Below are positions 1 to 7,004 of a DNA stretch of 38,174 nucleotides, one piece after another. Positions within the stretch are counted from its first letter, which is position 1; each line of letters begins with the position of its first letter. The notes under the pieces were generated by a model. The model saw only the letters and a list, made by a program, of their open reading frames with translations. It was not told the origin of the DNA and did no database searches. This DNA is from a virus. A program made the position numbers and the translations under genes. The DNA is taken from positions 1 to 38,174 of the IMG/VR virus record IMGVR_UViG_3300010430_000217; one strand, 5' to 3'.

Positions 1-123
1 CTTTTTCTTTTCTAAATATTGTTCGTATTCTGTATCTTCTTCATCATTAATAGCGGGGTTAATATTATATTTTTGGCTCAATGTTGTTAATATAATTTCA
101 GATATTGCTCCTGAAATAATATC
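1..123. repeat. Exact terminal repeat, left copy (circular contig overlap)
   Basis: Bases 1-123 are identical to bases 38052-38174. The portal reading frame runs uninterrupted from the left copy into the right end, so this is best read as the overlap of a circular assembly rather than a physical terminal repeat. Removing one copy gives a 38,051-bp genome. Confidence 0.95.
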
Positions 124-294
124 ATCTTTTAACATTCTTTTGATTGTAGATGTGTTAATACTTGTTTCTGAATATAATTGTAAGTCATCTAACATACTGC
201 CAAAACAGGATTCACAATAAGAAGTCATATTATCCATAAAATTTGTGAAGTTAGATTTTTCAAGATTTGTTTTTATAGGTTTGTTTTTAGCCAT
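1..294 (-). CDS. Portal-MuF fusion protein, N-terminal part (continues at right end of window)
   Basis: An ATG at 294 opens a minus-strand frame that is still open at base 1. It continues without shift at 38051 into the long frame ending at 36060. The first 71 residues lie upstream of the TTG at position 81, the first possible start codon seen if only the right-hand part (38132) is read. The joined protein is about 761 residues. The start is 23 bases after the terL stop, so terL and portal are one transcript. The portal forms the dodecameric ring at the capsid vertex through which DNA is packaged and to which the tail joins. See the entry at 36060-38174 for the domains. Confidence 0.9.
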   Translation of the reverse strand, partial: MAKNKPIKTNLEKSNFTNFMDNMTSYCESCFGSMLDDLQLYSETSINTSTIKRMLKDDIISGAISEIILTTLSQKYNINPAINDEEDTEYEQYLEKKK

Positions 295-316
295 TAATTT
301 AATTTTCCCTTAAATA

Positions 317-1600
317 TTAAAAAGCCGATTCATAAGTCGACATTGACATATAATTTTTATAACTTCCAATAAGTTTTCTAATTGGTAAATATTGATTAAC
401 ACAATAACCTAATGCATCTGATATATGAGTTAATTTATGGTTTCTGCTGTCAACATCTCCATTATCTTTATATACAACTTGCTCTAAATCTCTTATAATA
501 TTATCACATAAAATTTTAAACGTCAACTTACCCTTTGATAAAGCTGAATTTACATTGTTAATTCTGTCCTTAATTGCTCCATTTGACTTCGGTACTTTCA
601 TTTGAACTGAATTAAAATGCTCTAAAAATATATTGTATATTATTTTAAAATCTGTTTCAGAAGATTGTGTGCTTCTACTATTACCTGATGCATCACCACA
701 AATTATAGCATTAATAGATTTATTATATTTATTACATATTTCGTGCGCCATTTTCTCTGTATTACTGTTTTCTAAATAAAATTCATCTATTACTTGAAGT
801 TCTTTTCTATTCCATTGTACAACACAACAGGTCATCGGATTAACATTGAAGTCAAATGTGAATATAACAGGTAAGCAATCTTGATATTTTATATCTTTTC
901 TAACGTGCTTTTCTCTGTCAAAAGCGTAGTAAACTTGTCCTGAATTAAGATTAACAAATTCTCCGTTTATATATTGTTTAATCAACCTTTCGTCATAGTT
1001 ATCATATAATGCTTGAATATAATCTTTAGGAAGAAAGGGATTGTCTGTGGTTTTTGCTTTAATAAGTTTTTTGCTATTATCTTTATTCTCTGTAACAAAA
1101 AGATTATAAAGAAAACCATAACCTTCGGGAGAGCTACACAAACCTGCTGTTGCATCCTCTACTGTTCTTATTCTTGCCAATAATTCGTTAAACACGTCTC
1201 TTGCTTTTCTTTCGGGTAAACTATCGATTTCATCTGCAATGAAATCAGTAACATTTAACCCTCTCAATCGTTCAGGTCTATCTGCACTCCTCAACATTAT
1301 TTCCCCAAATCTTGTTATTATTTTGCCTTCACTCGCTTTATAAACATATTTAATTCTATAACGTTCAAAAATTTCAGAAAAACAAGGCAACACAATATCT
1401 TTATTCATAGACACTGTAGGTTCTATAACTAAAACCCTTGCCTTACCATTTCTTTTTTTAAATATTGACAATGTTCTATAAACTAATCCTTGAGTTTTTC
1501 CACTTCCTACTCCGCCAACTAAACCTGTTATTTTAGCAGAAGTTAAATCACAAAACTCGGATTGATGTCTTAATATTTTTATTTCAGGAATTATTTTCAT
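317..1600 (-). CDS. terL: Terminase large subunit (packaging ATPase and nuclease)
   Basis: 427 residues, the usual size for a TerL. The ATPase half has a Walker A, GGVGSGKT, at residues 29-36 and a Walker B ending in DEID near 123-126. The RNase H-fold nuclease half shows acidic residues in TFDFN (D250), CGDASG (D303) and HISDALGY (D395), the three-Asp metal site typical of the family. It would drive DNA into the prohead through the portal and cut the concatemer. It starts 3 bases after the terS stop and is followed directly by the portal gene. I cannot tell from sequence alone whether packaging is cos or headful. Identification is firm. Confidence 0.96.
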   Translation of the reverse strand: MKIIPEIKILRHQSEFCDLTSAKITGLVGGVGSGKTQGLVYRTLSIFKKRNGKARVLVIEPTVSMNKDIVLPCFSEIFERYRIKYVYKASEGKIITRFGEIMLRSADRPERLRGLNVTDFIADEIDSLPERKARDVFNELLARIRTVEDATAGLCSSPEGYGFLYNLFVTENKDNSKKLIKAKTTDNPFLPKDYIQALYDNYDERLIKQYINGEFVNLNSGQVYYAFDREKHVRKDIKYQDCLPVIFTFDFNVNPMTCCVVQWNRKELQVIDEFYLENSNTEKMAHEICNKYNKSINAIICGDASGNSRSTQSSETDFKIIYNIFLEHFNSVQMKVPKSNGAIKDRINNVNSALSKGKLTFKILCDNIIRDLEQVVYKDNGDVDSRNHKLTHISDALGYCVNQYLPIRKLIGSYKNYMSMSTYESAF

Positions 1601-1603
1601 ATA

Positions 1604-1972
1604 TTAATCTTTTTTAGATACTGTTTTAAAATCAAAATCTACTGCTTCTAAATTTGTATCGTTATCGTCGAATATAGATGGTTCTCTTTGTTTAAGAATA
1701 ACTTTGCCTAACCATATTGCCATAGGCACTGAAGTTTGTGCGTGTTTGAATTGTATTCTCCTTAAAGACATTTTTCCCGTTTCTGCGTATTTTATATATA
1801 TATCGGAAAAACCCATCTCATATTGTTCTATCAGTCTTTTGTTTAATGTTTTATCGGTAACTCCCAAAACAGAACAAATTTCAGATTGAGTACAATGTAT
1901 CTTGCACAGTTCTTCAAATAATTTAAAGTCAATTTCCTTACGAGGTCTCCCGCCTTTATTTTTATTTTCCAT
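1604..1972 (-). CDS. terS: Terminase small subunit
   Basis: 122 residues. The N-terminus GGRPRKEID is followed by a predicted helix-turn-helix (about residues 22-50, containing TQSEICSVLGVTDKTL), the typical DNA-binding part of small terminases that recognises the packaging site. It lies directly before terL. There is no Shine-Dalgarno sequence before the ATG. Instead a promoter -10 box ends only 6 bases upstream, so the mRNA is probably leaderless. Family assignment rests on the HTH, size and position. An unrelated HTH regulator is the less likely alternative. Confidence 0.88.
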   Translation of the reverse strand: MENKNKGGRPRKEIDFKLFEELCKIHCTQSEICSVLGVTDKTLNKRLIEQYEMGFSDIYIKYAETGKMSLRRIQFKHAQTSVPMAIWLGKVILKQREPSIFDDNDTNLEAVDFDFKTVSKKD

Positions 1973-1978
1973 TTAACA

Positions 1979-2007
1979 AATATACAACATAATATTATTA
2001 TTTTCAA
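1979..2007 (-). promoter_or_regulatory. Late promoter before terS (leaderless)
   Basis: Minus strand TTGAAA (2007-2002), 17-base spacer, TATATT (1984-1979). Only 6 bases separate the -10 box from the terS ATG at 1972, which places the expected transcription start at or next to the A of ATG. No SD is present between them. The element sits exactly where late (packaging and virion) genes begin. Confidence 0.6.
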
Positions 2008-2028
2008 CCCATTAATAAATTATTAGTA

Positions 2029-2739
2029 TTAAAATCTTTTTTTCCTAATTATCTTATTAATATAAGTATGACACATATTGAAAATTTTACCCAATTCTCT
2101 TTGGGTATATTTTTTTGTTTTATAGAACATTCTTATTTTTTCAGCCTTTTTATTATCGCACACCACAGAATAGTTAACACTTTCTTCGTTATTTACAAAA
2201 CCATTACATTCGCACCAATTTTTGTTATTTATAATGCCATAAAGTTGGTCTTTAGAGATTTTAAAAATTCTTATTATTTTTTCTATGCCTATTTTATGTT
2301 TTTTAAAAATACATCTTATTTGTGTGGCTTTTTTAAAATTCAAATTAGAATTAACAAATAAATCGTTTTTTAATGCGTGGATTGAATTCTCTTTTTGTGT
2401 ACACCATTCAATGTTTTCGACTCTATTATCGTCTTTAATAACATTTTTATGGTTAATATATGGTTTGTTATCTTTGTTTTCAATAAAATGTGTAGCTACT
2501 ATCCTATGTATTAAAAAAGAGTTTTTTATATTGTTTTTAGACAACACAACTCGAACATAATTACCTTCTTTAGATTTGTATGCCATAATACTTTCTTTTG
2601 TTTTATATTTAATCCCTGTATAATGCTTTTTTAACCTTGATAAACTCTTAACCCTACCCAAACTACTAACTTCATACAACCCTTCATAATCCCTAATTGG
2701 TTTCCAAATTTCTTTTTGATTTTCTTTAAGATTTGTCAT
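2029..2739 (-). CDS. NUMOD4-HNH homing-type endonuclease
   Basis: 236 residues. The NUMOD4 motif is at residues 11-35 (EIWKPIRDYEG, then YEVSSLGRVKSL). An HNH_3-type nuclease follows at about 78-115, with H78, INHKN at 95-99, N105/N109 and EWCTQKENS, the conserved His-Asn-His set. Two C-terminal segments (about 135-175 and 195-235) look like small DNA-binding helix-turn-helix modules, as in free-standing homing enzymes. It stands alone between the early operon and terS, has its own promoter and a structured leader, and does not interrupt a gene. Such enzymes spread by cutting lineages that lack them. The target is unknown, but the neighbouring packaging genes are a usual choice. Confidence 0.9.
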   Translation of the reverse strand: MTNLKENQKEIWKPIRDYEGLYEVSSLGRVKSLSRLKKHYTGIKYKTKESIMAYKSKEGNYVRVVLSKNNIKNSFLIHRIVATHFIENKDNKPYINHKNVIKDDNRVENIEWCTQKENSIHALKNDLFVNSNLNFKKATQIRCIFKKHKIGIEKIIRIFKISKDQLYGIINNKNWCECNGFVNNEESVNYSVVCDNKKAEKIRMFYKTKKYTQRELGKIFNMCHTYINKIIRKKRF

Positions 2740-2747
2740 TTTATAAA

Positions 2748-2834
2748 CTCCTACGATAAATTTATTATTGCAGAAACTATTTCAGCTAATCGTAGTAACT
2801 GAAAAAGGGTGCTACCCTGTTCATTCCTGCAACA
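2748..2834 (-). ncRNA. Structured 5' leader of HNH gene with SD-sequestering pseudoknot (riboswitch-like)
   Basis: Minus-strand RNA. An outer stem pairs TGTTGCAG (2834-2827) with CTGCAATA (2773-2766). Inside it are two hairpins: AGGGT-AGC-ACCCT (2818-2806) and TTTCAG/CTGAAA (stem arms 2804-2799 and 2785-2780) with a 13-base loop. CTACGAT in that loop (2795-2789) is exactly complementary to ATCGTAG (2757-2751), which overlaps the first bases of the AGGAG ribosome site (2752-2748) of the HNH gene. The outer stem starts at the predicted transcription start. This three-way-junction plus pseudoknot could switch translation. It matches no riboswitch class I recognise. The ligand or trigger is unknown and the structure was read by eye. 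Confidence 0.6.
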
Positions 2835-2839
2835 TTAAT

Positions 2840-2868
2840 ATTATAACATATTTTATTCAGATATGCAA
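2840..2868 (-). promoter_or_regulatory. Sigma-70-type promoter for HNH leader
   Basis: TTGCAT (2868-2863), 17-base spacer, TATAAT (2845-2840), with TG one base before the -10 box (extended -10). The predicted start near 2834-2833 coincides with the first base of the structured leader. The promoter overlaps the 3' end of the preceding small membrane-protein gene (2873) only at its upstream side. Confidence 0.75.
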
Positions 2869-2872
2869 GAAA

Positions 2873-3046
2873 CTACATATCAAAATCTCTTGTATCCACA
2901 TCAAATTCAACATATAGCATCATTTCAATATCGGCAATTTTACTGTTTAATTTATTAATAATATTATAAACATCATTAATAAAATAATAATTAACACCAA
3001 CTAAAACAATAAATATTGTTATTAATATTATATTTTTTAAATTCAT
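2873..3046 (-). CDS. Small single-pass membrane protein
   Basis: 57 residues starting MNLKNIILITIF. One strong hydrophobic segment (about residues 3-23) is followed by a helical, partly coiled-coil-like tail and an acidic end. The start at 3046 is chosen because AGAGGTAAAG precedes it and its ATGA overlaps the stop of the upstream gene. The longer frame to 3082 has no SD. The topology (short N-terminus in, long tail out, or reverse) resembles small phage holin/Rz-like or superinfection-exclusion proteins, but no family is recognised. Confidence 0.65.
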   Translation of the reverse strand: MNLKNIILITIFIVLVGVNYYFINDVYNIINKLNSKIADIEMMLYVEFDVDTRDFDM

Positions 3047-3924
3047 TTTGTCTTTACCTCTTGACATAACTGCTTGTACCATAACTTTTGTTGTTTGCTC
3101 ATTTTAACACCAATAATGTCTATTATATCAACTTTAATCTTATTCTTAACTAATCCTAACCCTAAATTAATTATCTCAATATTTTGTCTTAAAATCCAAT
3201 AATAACATAACACAAAAAATTCATTAGTCAACATACCATCTTCTAATTCATATTGTTGTAATTCTTGTGATTTTTCTGTTTGTTCTTTAATATTATCACT
3301 ATCTTCAGTTCTTTTTAATTTAAAAACAAAATCAGAATAATATTTATCTTTTTTGTAGGCATAATCACAACCTAAAATGTATATTTTGTTACAACCTAAA
3401 TATTTACATAACGATATTGCGGTATTGCCTACTACAAAACCTGCATCTAATTTACATTGAATGTTAAATTTGTCTTGGATTTGCCTTTGATATTCTGTTA
3501 TATCATCATAAACAAAGTAAAAAGCCTTTGGAAACAGCTTTTTTATTCTATAATCAACTACCATAGGCAATATTATATCAAAATCTTTATCTTTATACTT
3601 ATATAATTCTTGATATAAATTTAACAATACTTCATTCGGGTCTACTGAAATAATATAATCGGGAATTAACCCTTGTTTAATTAATTTAACCGCAACTAAA
3701 TCAACATAAATAATAATATGATTTTGTTTTAGCTTATCAAAATTATATTTAAGTTCATCAAAATTATCATCTAAACTTGTACCTGCACCAACAATAATTG
3801 CAGATTTATTAACATAAATATCTTTTAATATAACCAAATCATTATGAATTATATTAGTTGCATTTTCAATGTTATTAATCCAAATATCAATAAATTTCTT
3901 TTCTGTTTCTAAAGATAAATCCAT
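3043..3924 (-). CDS. Maf/MptE-like (DUF115) protein
   Basis: 293 residues. A Rossmann-like core with AIIVGAGTSLDDN (residues 42-54), VDLVAVKLIKQG (about 74-85) and IPDYIISVDP (87-96) matches the MAF_flag10/MptE-like family. This family includes flagellin-modifying motility accessory factors and 6-hydroxymethylpterin pyrophosphokinases. Later GNTAISLCKYLGC and YILGCDYAY also fit. The substrate cannot be read from sequence. A nucleotide-sugar transferase acting on phage or host glycan, or a nucleotide-modifying enzyme, are possibilities. It follows the DPPY methyltransferase by one base with its own SD and overlaps the next gene by 4 bases, so it is co-transcribed. Confidence 0.7.
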   Translation of the reverse strand: MDLSLETEKKFIDIWINNIENATNIIHNDLVILKDIYVNKSAIIVGAGTSLDDNFDELKYNFDKLKQNHIIIYVDLVAVKLIKQGLIPDYIISVDPNEVLLNLYQELYKYKDKDFDIILPMVVDYRIKKLFPKAFYFVYDDITEYQRQIQDKFNIQCKLDAGFVVGNTAISLCKYLGCNKIYILGCDYAYKKDKYYSDFVFKLKRTEDSDNIKEQTEKSQELQQYELEDGMLTNEFFVLCYYWILRQNIEIINLGLGLVKNKIKVDIIDIIGVKMSKQQKLWYKQLCQEVKTK

Positions 3925-3925
3925 A

Positions 3926-4930
3926 TTATATTCCTTTAAATAATTTAGTATCTTCTATATTATGCCAATCAGATATTCTTTTAGTTATTATATTATAATA
4001 ATCTTTGTCTAATTCAAACCCTATATATCTTCTTTTAGTATTTAGGCAAGAAATAGCTGTTGTTCCACTCCCCATAAAGCAATCCAATATAATGTCATTT
4101 TCATTTGATGAGTGTAATATTATATTTTCTATTAAATCTGTTGGTTTAGGTGTTATATGCCCATTATTTTTAGCTATTTCATAATTCCATATTGAATGAT
4201 GTGTTTTTTGATTGTTAAAAGTATATCTTAAACTTTCGTATTCTTGTCTTAAACTTTCGTATTCTTTAAAGTTTGGATATTGATTTATTTTAAAAGCATC
4301 AATTAATTCATTGTATGTTTTTTCTGTTGGCAAATCCCATTGTGTTGATTTCCATCTAAAACAATGGTCGGCTTTCCCTCCAATTCTATCAATGATATTT
4401 TTTTTGGTTACATTAATAAATTTCTGCAAACATTCAAAATAATCTCTTAAACTTTTAAAATTATTACAATCGTGTTTGATTTTTTTTAATCCTGTTTCAT
4501 CTTGAAAAGTATAGAACAAACAATATTCTGCCATTAATTTATAATTCCTCAACATATTTATTTCTAAATGTCCTTGTAGATAGTGTTCTATTTTACAACC
4601 TTTAAACTTTTTATTCCAAACTATCAACTGTTTAAAAACAAATTCAGTATTATTATTAATATAATTCTGCAATTCTACTATCTGCATAAAATCATTATGG
4701 AAAAAATAAAAACTTCCGTTATCTTTTAAAACTCTTTCCAATTCAACAAAAACTTTTCCCATAAAATCAACATAATCATTAACATTTTTCCACTTATCCC
4801 ATCTTTTATCCTTTCCTATGTTGTAAGGTGGATCTATAACGATTAAATCAATACTATTATCGGGTATTTTTTTCATACCTTCTAAACAATCCATATTATA
4901 AACTGTATTATATACTACATCTAAATCCAT
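3926..4930 (-). CDS. DNA adenine-N6 / cytosine-N4 methyltransferase (beta-class order)
   Basis: 334 residues from the ATG at 4930, which follows GAGGTGATAAT. An upstream in-frame start at 4957 lacks an SD. The catalytic motif DPPY is at residues 33-36 and the AdoMet-binding motif FMGSGTT at 285-291, so the order is catalytic first, as in the beta class. It methylates an exocyclic amino group of DNA. For a phage the role is probably protection from host restriction, or epigenetic marking. A 21-bp tandem duplication (4226-4243 and 4247-4264) inside the gene repeats EYESLRQ in the target-recognition region. The target site is unknown. Confidence 0.93.
   Translation of the reverse strand: MDLDVVYNTVYNMDCLEGMKKIPDNSIDLIVIDPPYNIGKDKRWDKWKNVNDYVDFMGKVFVELERVLKDNGSFYFFHNDFMQIVELQNYINNNTEFVFKQLIVWNKKFKGCKIEHYLQGHLEINMLRNYKLMAEYCLFYTFQDETGLKKIKHDCNNFKSLRDYFECLQKFINVTKKNIIDRIGGKADHCFRWKSTQWDLPTEKTYNELIDAFKINQYPNFKEYESLRQEYESLRYTFNNQKTHHSIWNYEIAKNNGHITPKPTDLIENIILHSSNENDIILDCFMGSGTTAISCLNTKRRYIGFELDKDYYNIITKRISDWHNIEDTKLFKGI
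4226..4264. repeat. 21-bp-period tandem repeat inside the methyltransferase gene
   Basis: The 18-base unit TCTTAAACTTTCGTATTC occurs at 4226-4243 and 4247-4264. The period of 21 keeps frame and duplicates seven residues (EYESLRQ/EYESLRY). It probably arose by slippage and sits in the variable middle region of the enzyme. Confidence 0.9.
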
Positions 4931-4934
4931 ATTA

Positions 4935-5108
4935 TCACCTCGTAACATAAAAATCACTTAGTTTAACATCCAAATTTTCTTGAATTGTAGTTGTATCAGG
5001 CTTTTCTTTTTTATCAGGTTGTTTATTCCAATCAATATTAGCAAACCCTTTATCGAATTTTTCTTTTTGTAATTTTCCGATATTCTTCATTCCCATTATA
5101 TAAACCAT
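4935..5108 (-). CDS. Small hypothetical protein (57 aa)
   Basis: 57 residues, MVYIMGMKNIGKL at the N-terminus, then a lysine/proline-rich linker and a hydrophilic end. The AGGAGG-type SD (CAGGAGGAAAAGTA) lies in the end of the preceding gene, whose TAA overlaps this ATG by one base (TAATG). It ends 4 bases before the methyltransferase start. No family is recognised. Its tight translational coupling on both sides argues that it is real. Confidence 0.6.
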   Translation of the reverse strand: MVYIMGMKNIGKLQKEKFDKGFANIDWNKQPDKKEKPDTTTIQENLDVKLSDFYVTR

Positions 5109-5332
5109 TACTTTTCCTCCTGTTTTTTAACTATATATGGTGTAATTAATCCAATTGTTGTTTCTAAATCATAATCAGAATAAAAACATTTATATTGACC
5201 ATTATTTAAAGTAATAACTTCTGTTTTTTCTTCGCCTATTCTTAAAGTATCTATTGTAATTGCAGTAACCATCTCAGGATTAACATAAGTGTCTTTATTT
5301 ATTTTAACTAATTTTATTTTTTTAAAATTCAT
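5108..5332 (-). CDS. Hypothetical protein (74 aa)
   Basis: 74 residues, MNFKKIKLVKINKDTYVNPE, predicted mostly beta with alternating hydrophobic residues (VTAITIDTLRI, EVITLNNGQYKCF). The architecture resembles small phage proteins of unknown role with a single beta sheet. AAGGAGGAAGA precedes the ATG, and both ends overlap neighbours by TAATG. No function can be assigned. Confidence 0.75.
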   Translation of the reverse strand: MNFKKIKLVKINKDTYVNPEMVTAITIDTLRIGEEKTEVITLNNGQYKCFYSDYDLETTIGLITPYIVKKQEEK

Positions 5333-5493
5333 TATTCTTCCTCCTTAATTTCTTTTTCCATAATTTTAATATAAGTATCTAAATAATTATCAGCATAAGT
5401 TTTATTTCTACAATCTTGACATTCACCATAAATTTCGCTTTTATTATCATTTTTATTAAAATCTGTATATTGAATGCCACAATTACAAATCAT
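5332..5493 (-). CDS. Small Cys-rich (zinc-finger-like) protein (53 aa)
   Basis: 53 residues. C3-N-C5 and, about 20 residues on, C25-x2-C28 (CQDC) form a plausible CxC/CxxC zinc site. A charged helical tail rich in Lys and Glu ends in EIKEEE. Its ATG overlaps the stop of the nuclease gene upstream (ATGA) and its stop overlaps the next ATG (TAATG). A nucleic-acid- or protein-binding accessory is likely, but this is inferred only from the cysteines. Confidence 0.6.
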   Translation of the reverse strand: MICNCGIQYTDFNKNDNKSEIYGECQDCRNKTYADNYLDTYIKIMEKEIKEEE

Positions 5494-6029
5494 TTTATTA
5501 CCTCCGAATAAGTTTTATAATTAATCCATTTTTTACTAATCTTACCTGTTTTGGTTAATCTTAACTTTTCAGGCAACCAAGTTTTCATAAAAAACTGTTC
5601 AGGAACTAATTTATTAATATAAATATTATGATTATGATAAATAACCTTCTGTAATATTGAAAATTTAGTTAAATCATTCTTGAAATTGTAATTAGATTTA
5701 ACATCAATCCAAACTTTACCATTAGAAGCTCGTAAACCCATCAAATTTGCATTATTATCTTTAAACCATATAATATAGTCTGTTGTATAGTTTAATGCCA
5801 TAAAAAGTGTCTTATCAACGATTTTGCTTTTTGTTTTAAGTTGTTTTGTTACTTGATATGTTTTTTTAGGTATAACTTCAATAGATTTAGGGTGAAATTC
5901 AAAACTTTCAATAATATCAAATCTAATTGCTTCATAGCACCAATATAAAAACCATAATTCTTCATTTGAGTCAAAAGTCTTACCTAACAATCGTTCTTCA
6001 AACAACATTTGTTCTGATTTATTTTTCAT
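5490..6029 (-). CDS. Putative DUF1064-like PD-(D/E)XK nuclease
   Basis: 179 residues. The core reads YTTDYIIWF (Asp near residue 83) followed, after a short strand, by VWIDVKSNY (D-x-K near 108-110), the spacing of a PD-(D/E)XK metal-dependent nuclease. DUF1064 phage proteins share this layout and are treated as Holliday-junction-resolvase-like or single-strand nucleases. EELWFLYWCYEA at residues 23-34 supplies the N-terminal helix. In this replication operon it could resolve branches before packaging. The family call is by pattern. A different endonuclease of the same fold is possible. Confidence 0.55.
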   Translation of the reverse strand: MKNKSEQMLFEERLLGKTFDSNEELWFLYWCYEAIRFDIIESFEFHPKSIEVIPKKTYQVTKQLKTKSKIVDKTLFMALNYTTDYIIWFKDNNANLMGLRASNGKVWIDVKSNYNFKNDLTKFSILQKVIYHNHNIYINKLVPEQFFMKTWLPEKLRLTKTGKISKKWINYKTYSEVIK

Positions 6030-6105
6030 TTTTTAACTCCATCATAAAAACTCTATAGCAAATAACTACACATAATATTATACCAATACAAGATAATAAT
6101 AGCAT
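6019..6105 (-). CDS. Micro-membrane protein (28 aa)
   Basis: 28 residues: LLLSCIGIILCVVICY is one membrane segment, followed by a short charged end. AAAGGAG lies 10 bases before the ATG at 6105 and the gene overlaps the nuclease start by 11 bases. It may serve mainly for translational coupling, or be a small membrane peptide. It is too short for a family call. Confidence 0.4.
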   Translation of the reverse strand: MLLLSCIGIILCVVICYRVFMMELKNEK

Positions 6106-6132
6106 TTTATCCCAACTCCTTTTTAGCCTTTT

Positions 6133-6345
6133 CTAAACTGCATCCCAAATATTAAAAACATACATAGTTTTAGTTTTATGACAACTAATATGATAATTTC
6201 TATTATTAGAAAAAATTTTAACCCCTATACCTTTTTTTGTAACTTTTAAATCTTTATTATTTATTTTATATTTTTCAATATATTCAGAAACAACATTCAA
6301 ATTATTTTGATAAGATTTAAAAACAGAATTTATTTTAATCTGCAT
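6133..6345 (-). CDS. Hypothetical protein (70 aa)
   Basis: 70 residues, MQIKINSVFKSYQ. Basic, mixed alpha/beta, ending YVFNIWDAV. The ATG at 6345 is preferred over the in-frame GTG three bases earlier because AAAAAGGAG sits 6-7 bases before it. No recognised family. It lies in a run of coupled small genes. Confidence 0.65.
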   Translation of the reverse strand: MQIKINSVFKSYQNNLNVVSEYIEKYKINNKDLKVTKKGIGVKIFSNNRNYHISCHKTKTMYVFNIWDAV

Positions 6346-6400
6346 CACAAAACTCCTTTTTAGCCTTTTCGATTTTTTCTCTCATCTCATCCCAATTCAT
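6335..6400 (-). CDS. Possible 21-aa peptide ORF
   Basis: MNWDEMREKIEKAKKEFCDAD: a short amphipathic charged helix with AAGGAAG 5 bases before its ATG. Its stop lies inside the next gene, so ribosomes ending here could restart on the 70-aa gene. It is real by SD and coupling only and may be a regulatory uORF. Confidence 0.35.
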   Translation of the reverse strand: MNWDEMREKIEKAKKEFCDAD

Positions 6401-6539
6401 TTTGCACTTCCTTAATATTATTATCCCAACATTCTTTCCTACTATCATCTAAATCCTCAAAAAATTTTGTTAATTGATTTTGATAAGTCCATATACTTTT
6501 TATACCTAATTTTACACTCATTGGTGTTTCAAAATACAT
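6387..6539 (-). CDS. Small hypothetical protein (50 aa)
   Basis: 50 residues, MYFETPMSVKLGIKSIW, then a helical acidic stretch (FFEDLDDSRKECWDNN). GGTTGGGGGAAAATA precedes the ATG at the end of the upstream gene. The following 21-aa ORF starts inside its end. No family is recognised. Confidence 0.5.
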   Translation of the reverse strand: MYFETPMSVKLGIKSIWTYQNQLTKFFEDLDDSRKECWDNNIKEVQNELG

Positions 6540-6540
6540 T

Positions 6541-6780
6541 CTATTTTCCCCCAACCTTTTCGGTTATTGTTTTAATAATTTTTTGTTGGTTTCGGATTAC
6601 CCTATTAAACATAAATCTAAATGTAGATAATTGTTCAACTTTAATCATTTCTTTTATATACTCAAACCCCAAATCCGTTTCTGATTTTTCAGTAGTCAAG
6701 GATTTCTTGTCTGCTGTTTCCGTTTCAGGCTCTGATACGATTTTATACCAACCTTTCTCATATCTTATGTTTTGGTTCAT
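6541..6780 (-). CDS. Hypothetical protein (79 aa)
   Basis: 79 residues. The N-terminal beta-like part (RYEKGWYKIVSEPE) leads to an acidic/Thr-rich linker and a basic helical end (FRFMFNRVIRNQQKIIKTI). Its ATG overlaps the stop of the 70-aa gene upstream. No recognised domain. Confidence 0.7.
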   Translation of the reverse strand: MNQNIRYEKGWYKIVSEPETETADKKSLTTEKSETDLGFEYIKEMIKVEQLSTFRFMFNRVIRNQQKIIKTITEKVGGK

Positions 6781-6989
6781 TTCAACATTCCTATAATTTT
6801 ATCCAATTTATTATTTTGATTTGCGATATACATTCTCATATCAATATTAGTTGTAGTCACTTTAACTAAACTGTCTGAAATGTCTACTAATTCCTGAATA
6901 ACACAATACAATAATTCATCTGTTTCTGTAAATCCTAATTTCTTTCCAAAATTTTTATTTAATGTTTCTTTTAATCTGTCTGTTGTCAT
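6777..6989 (-). CDS. Hypothetical helical protein (70 aa)
   Basis: 70 residues, almost all helical: LKETLNKNFGKKLGF, then long amphipathic helices (LLYCVIQELVDISDSLVKV, NQNNKLDKIIGMLK). This is typical of small oligomerising phage proteins. An AGGAGGAT SD precedes the ATG. It lies directly after the SpoVG-like gene, in the same transcript. Function unknown. Confidence 0.7.
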   Translation of the reverse strand: MTTDRLKETLNKNFGKKLGFTETDELLYCVIQELVDISDSLVKVTTTNIDMRMYIANQNNKLDKIIGMLK

Positions 6990-7004
6990 TGTATCCTCCT
7001 AAAA

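Noticed and set aside
1-123. Direct terminal repeat as a physical genome end (short DTR packaging)
   Set aside because: It lies inside the portal gene, which reads on continuously. Circular assembly overlap explains it better.
2798-2820. Intrinsic terminator AGGGT-AGC-ACCCT-TTTTT
   Set aside because: The stem is only 5 bp and it forms part of a larger leader fold just after a strong promoter, so it is recorded within that leader instead.
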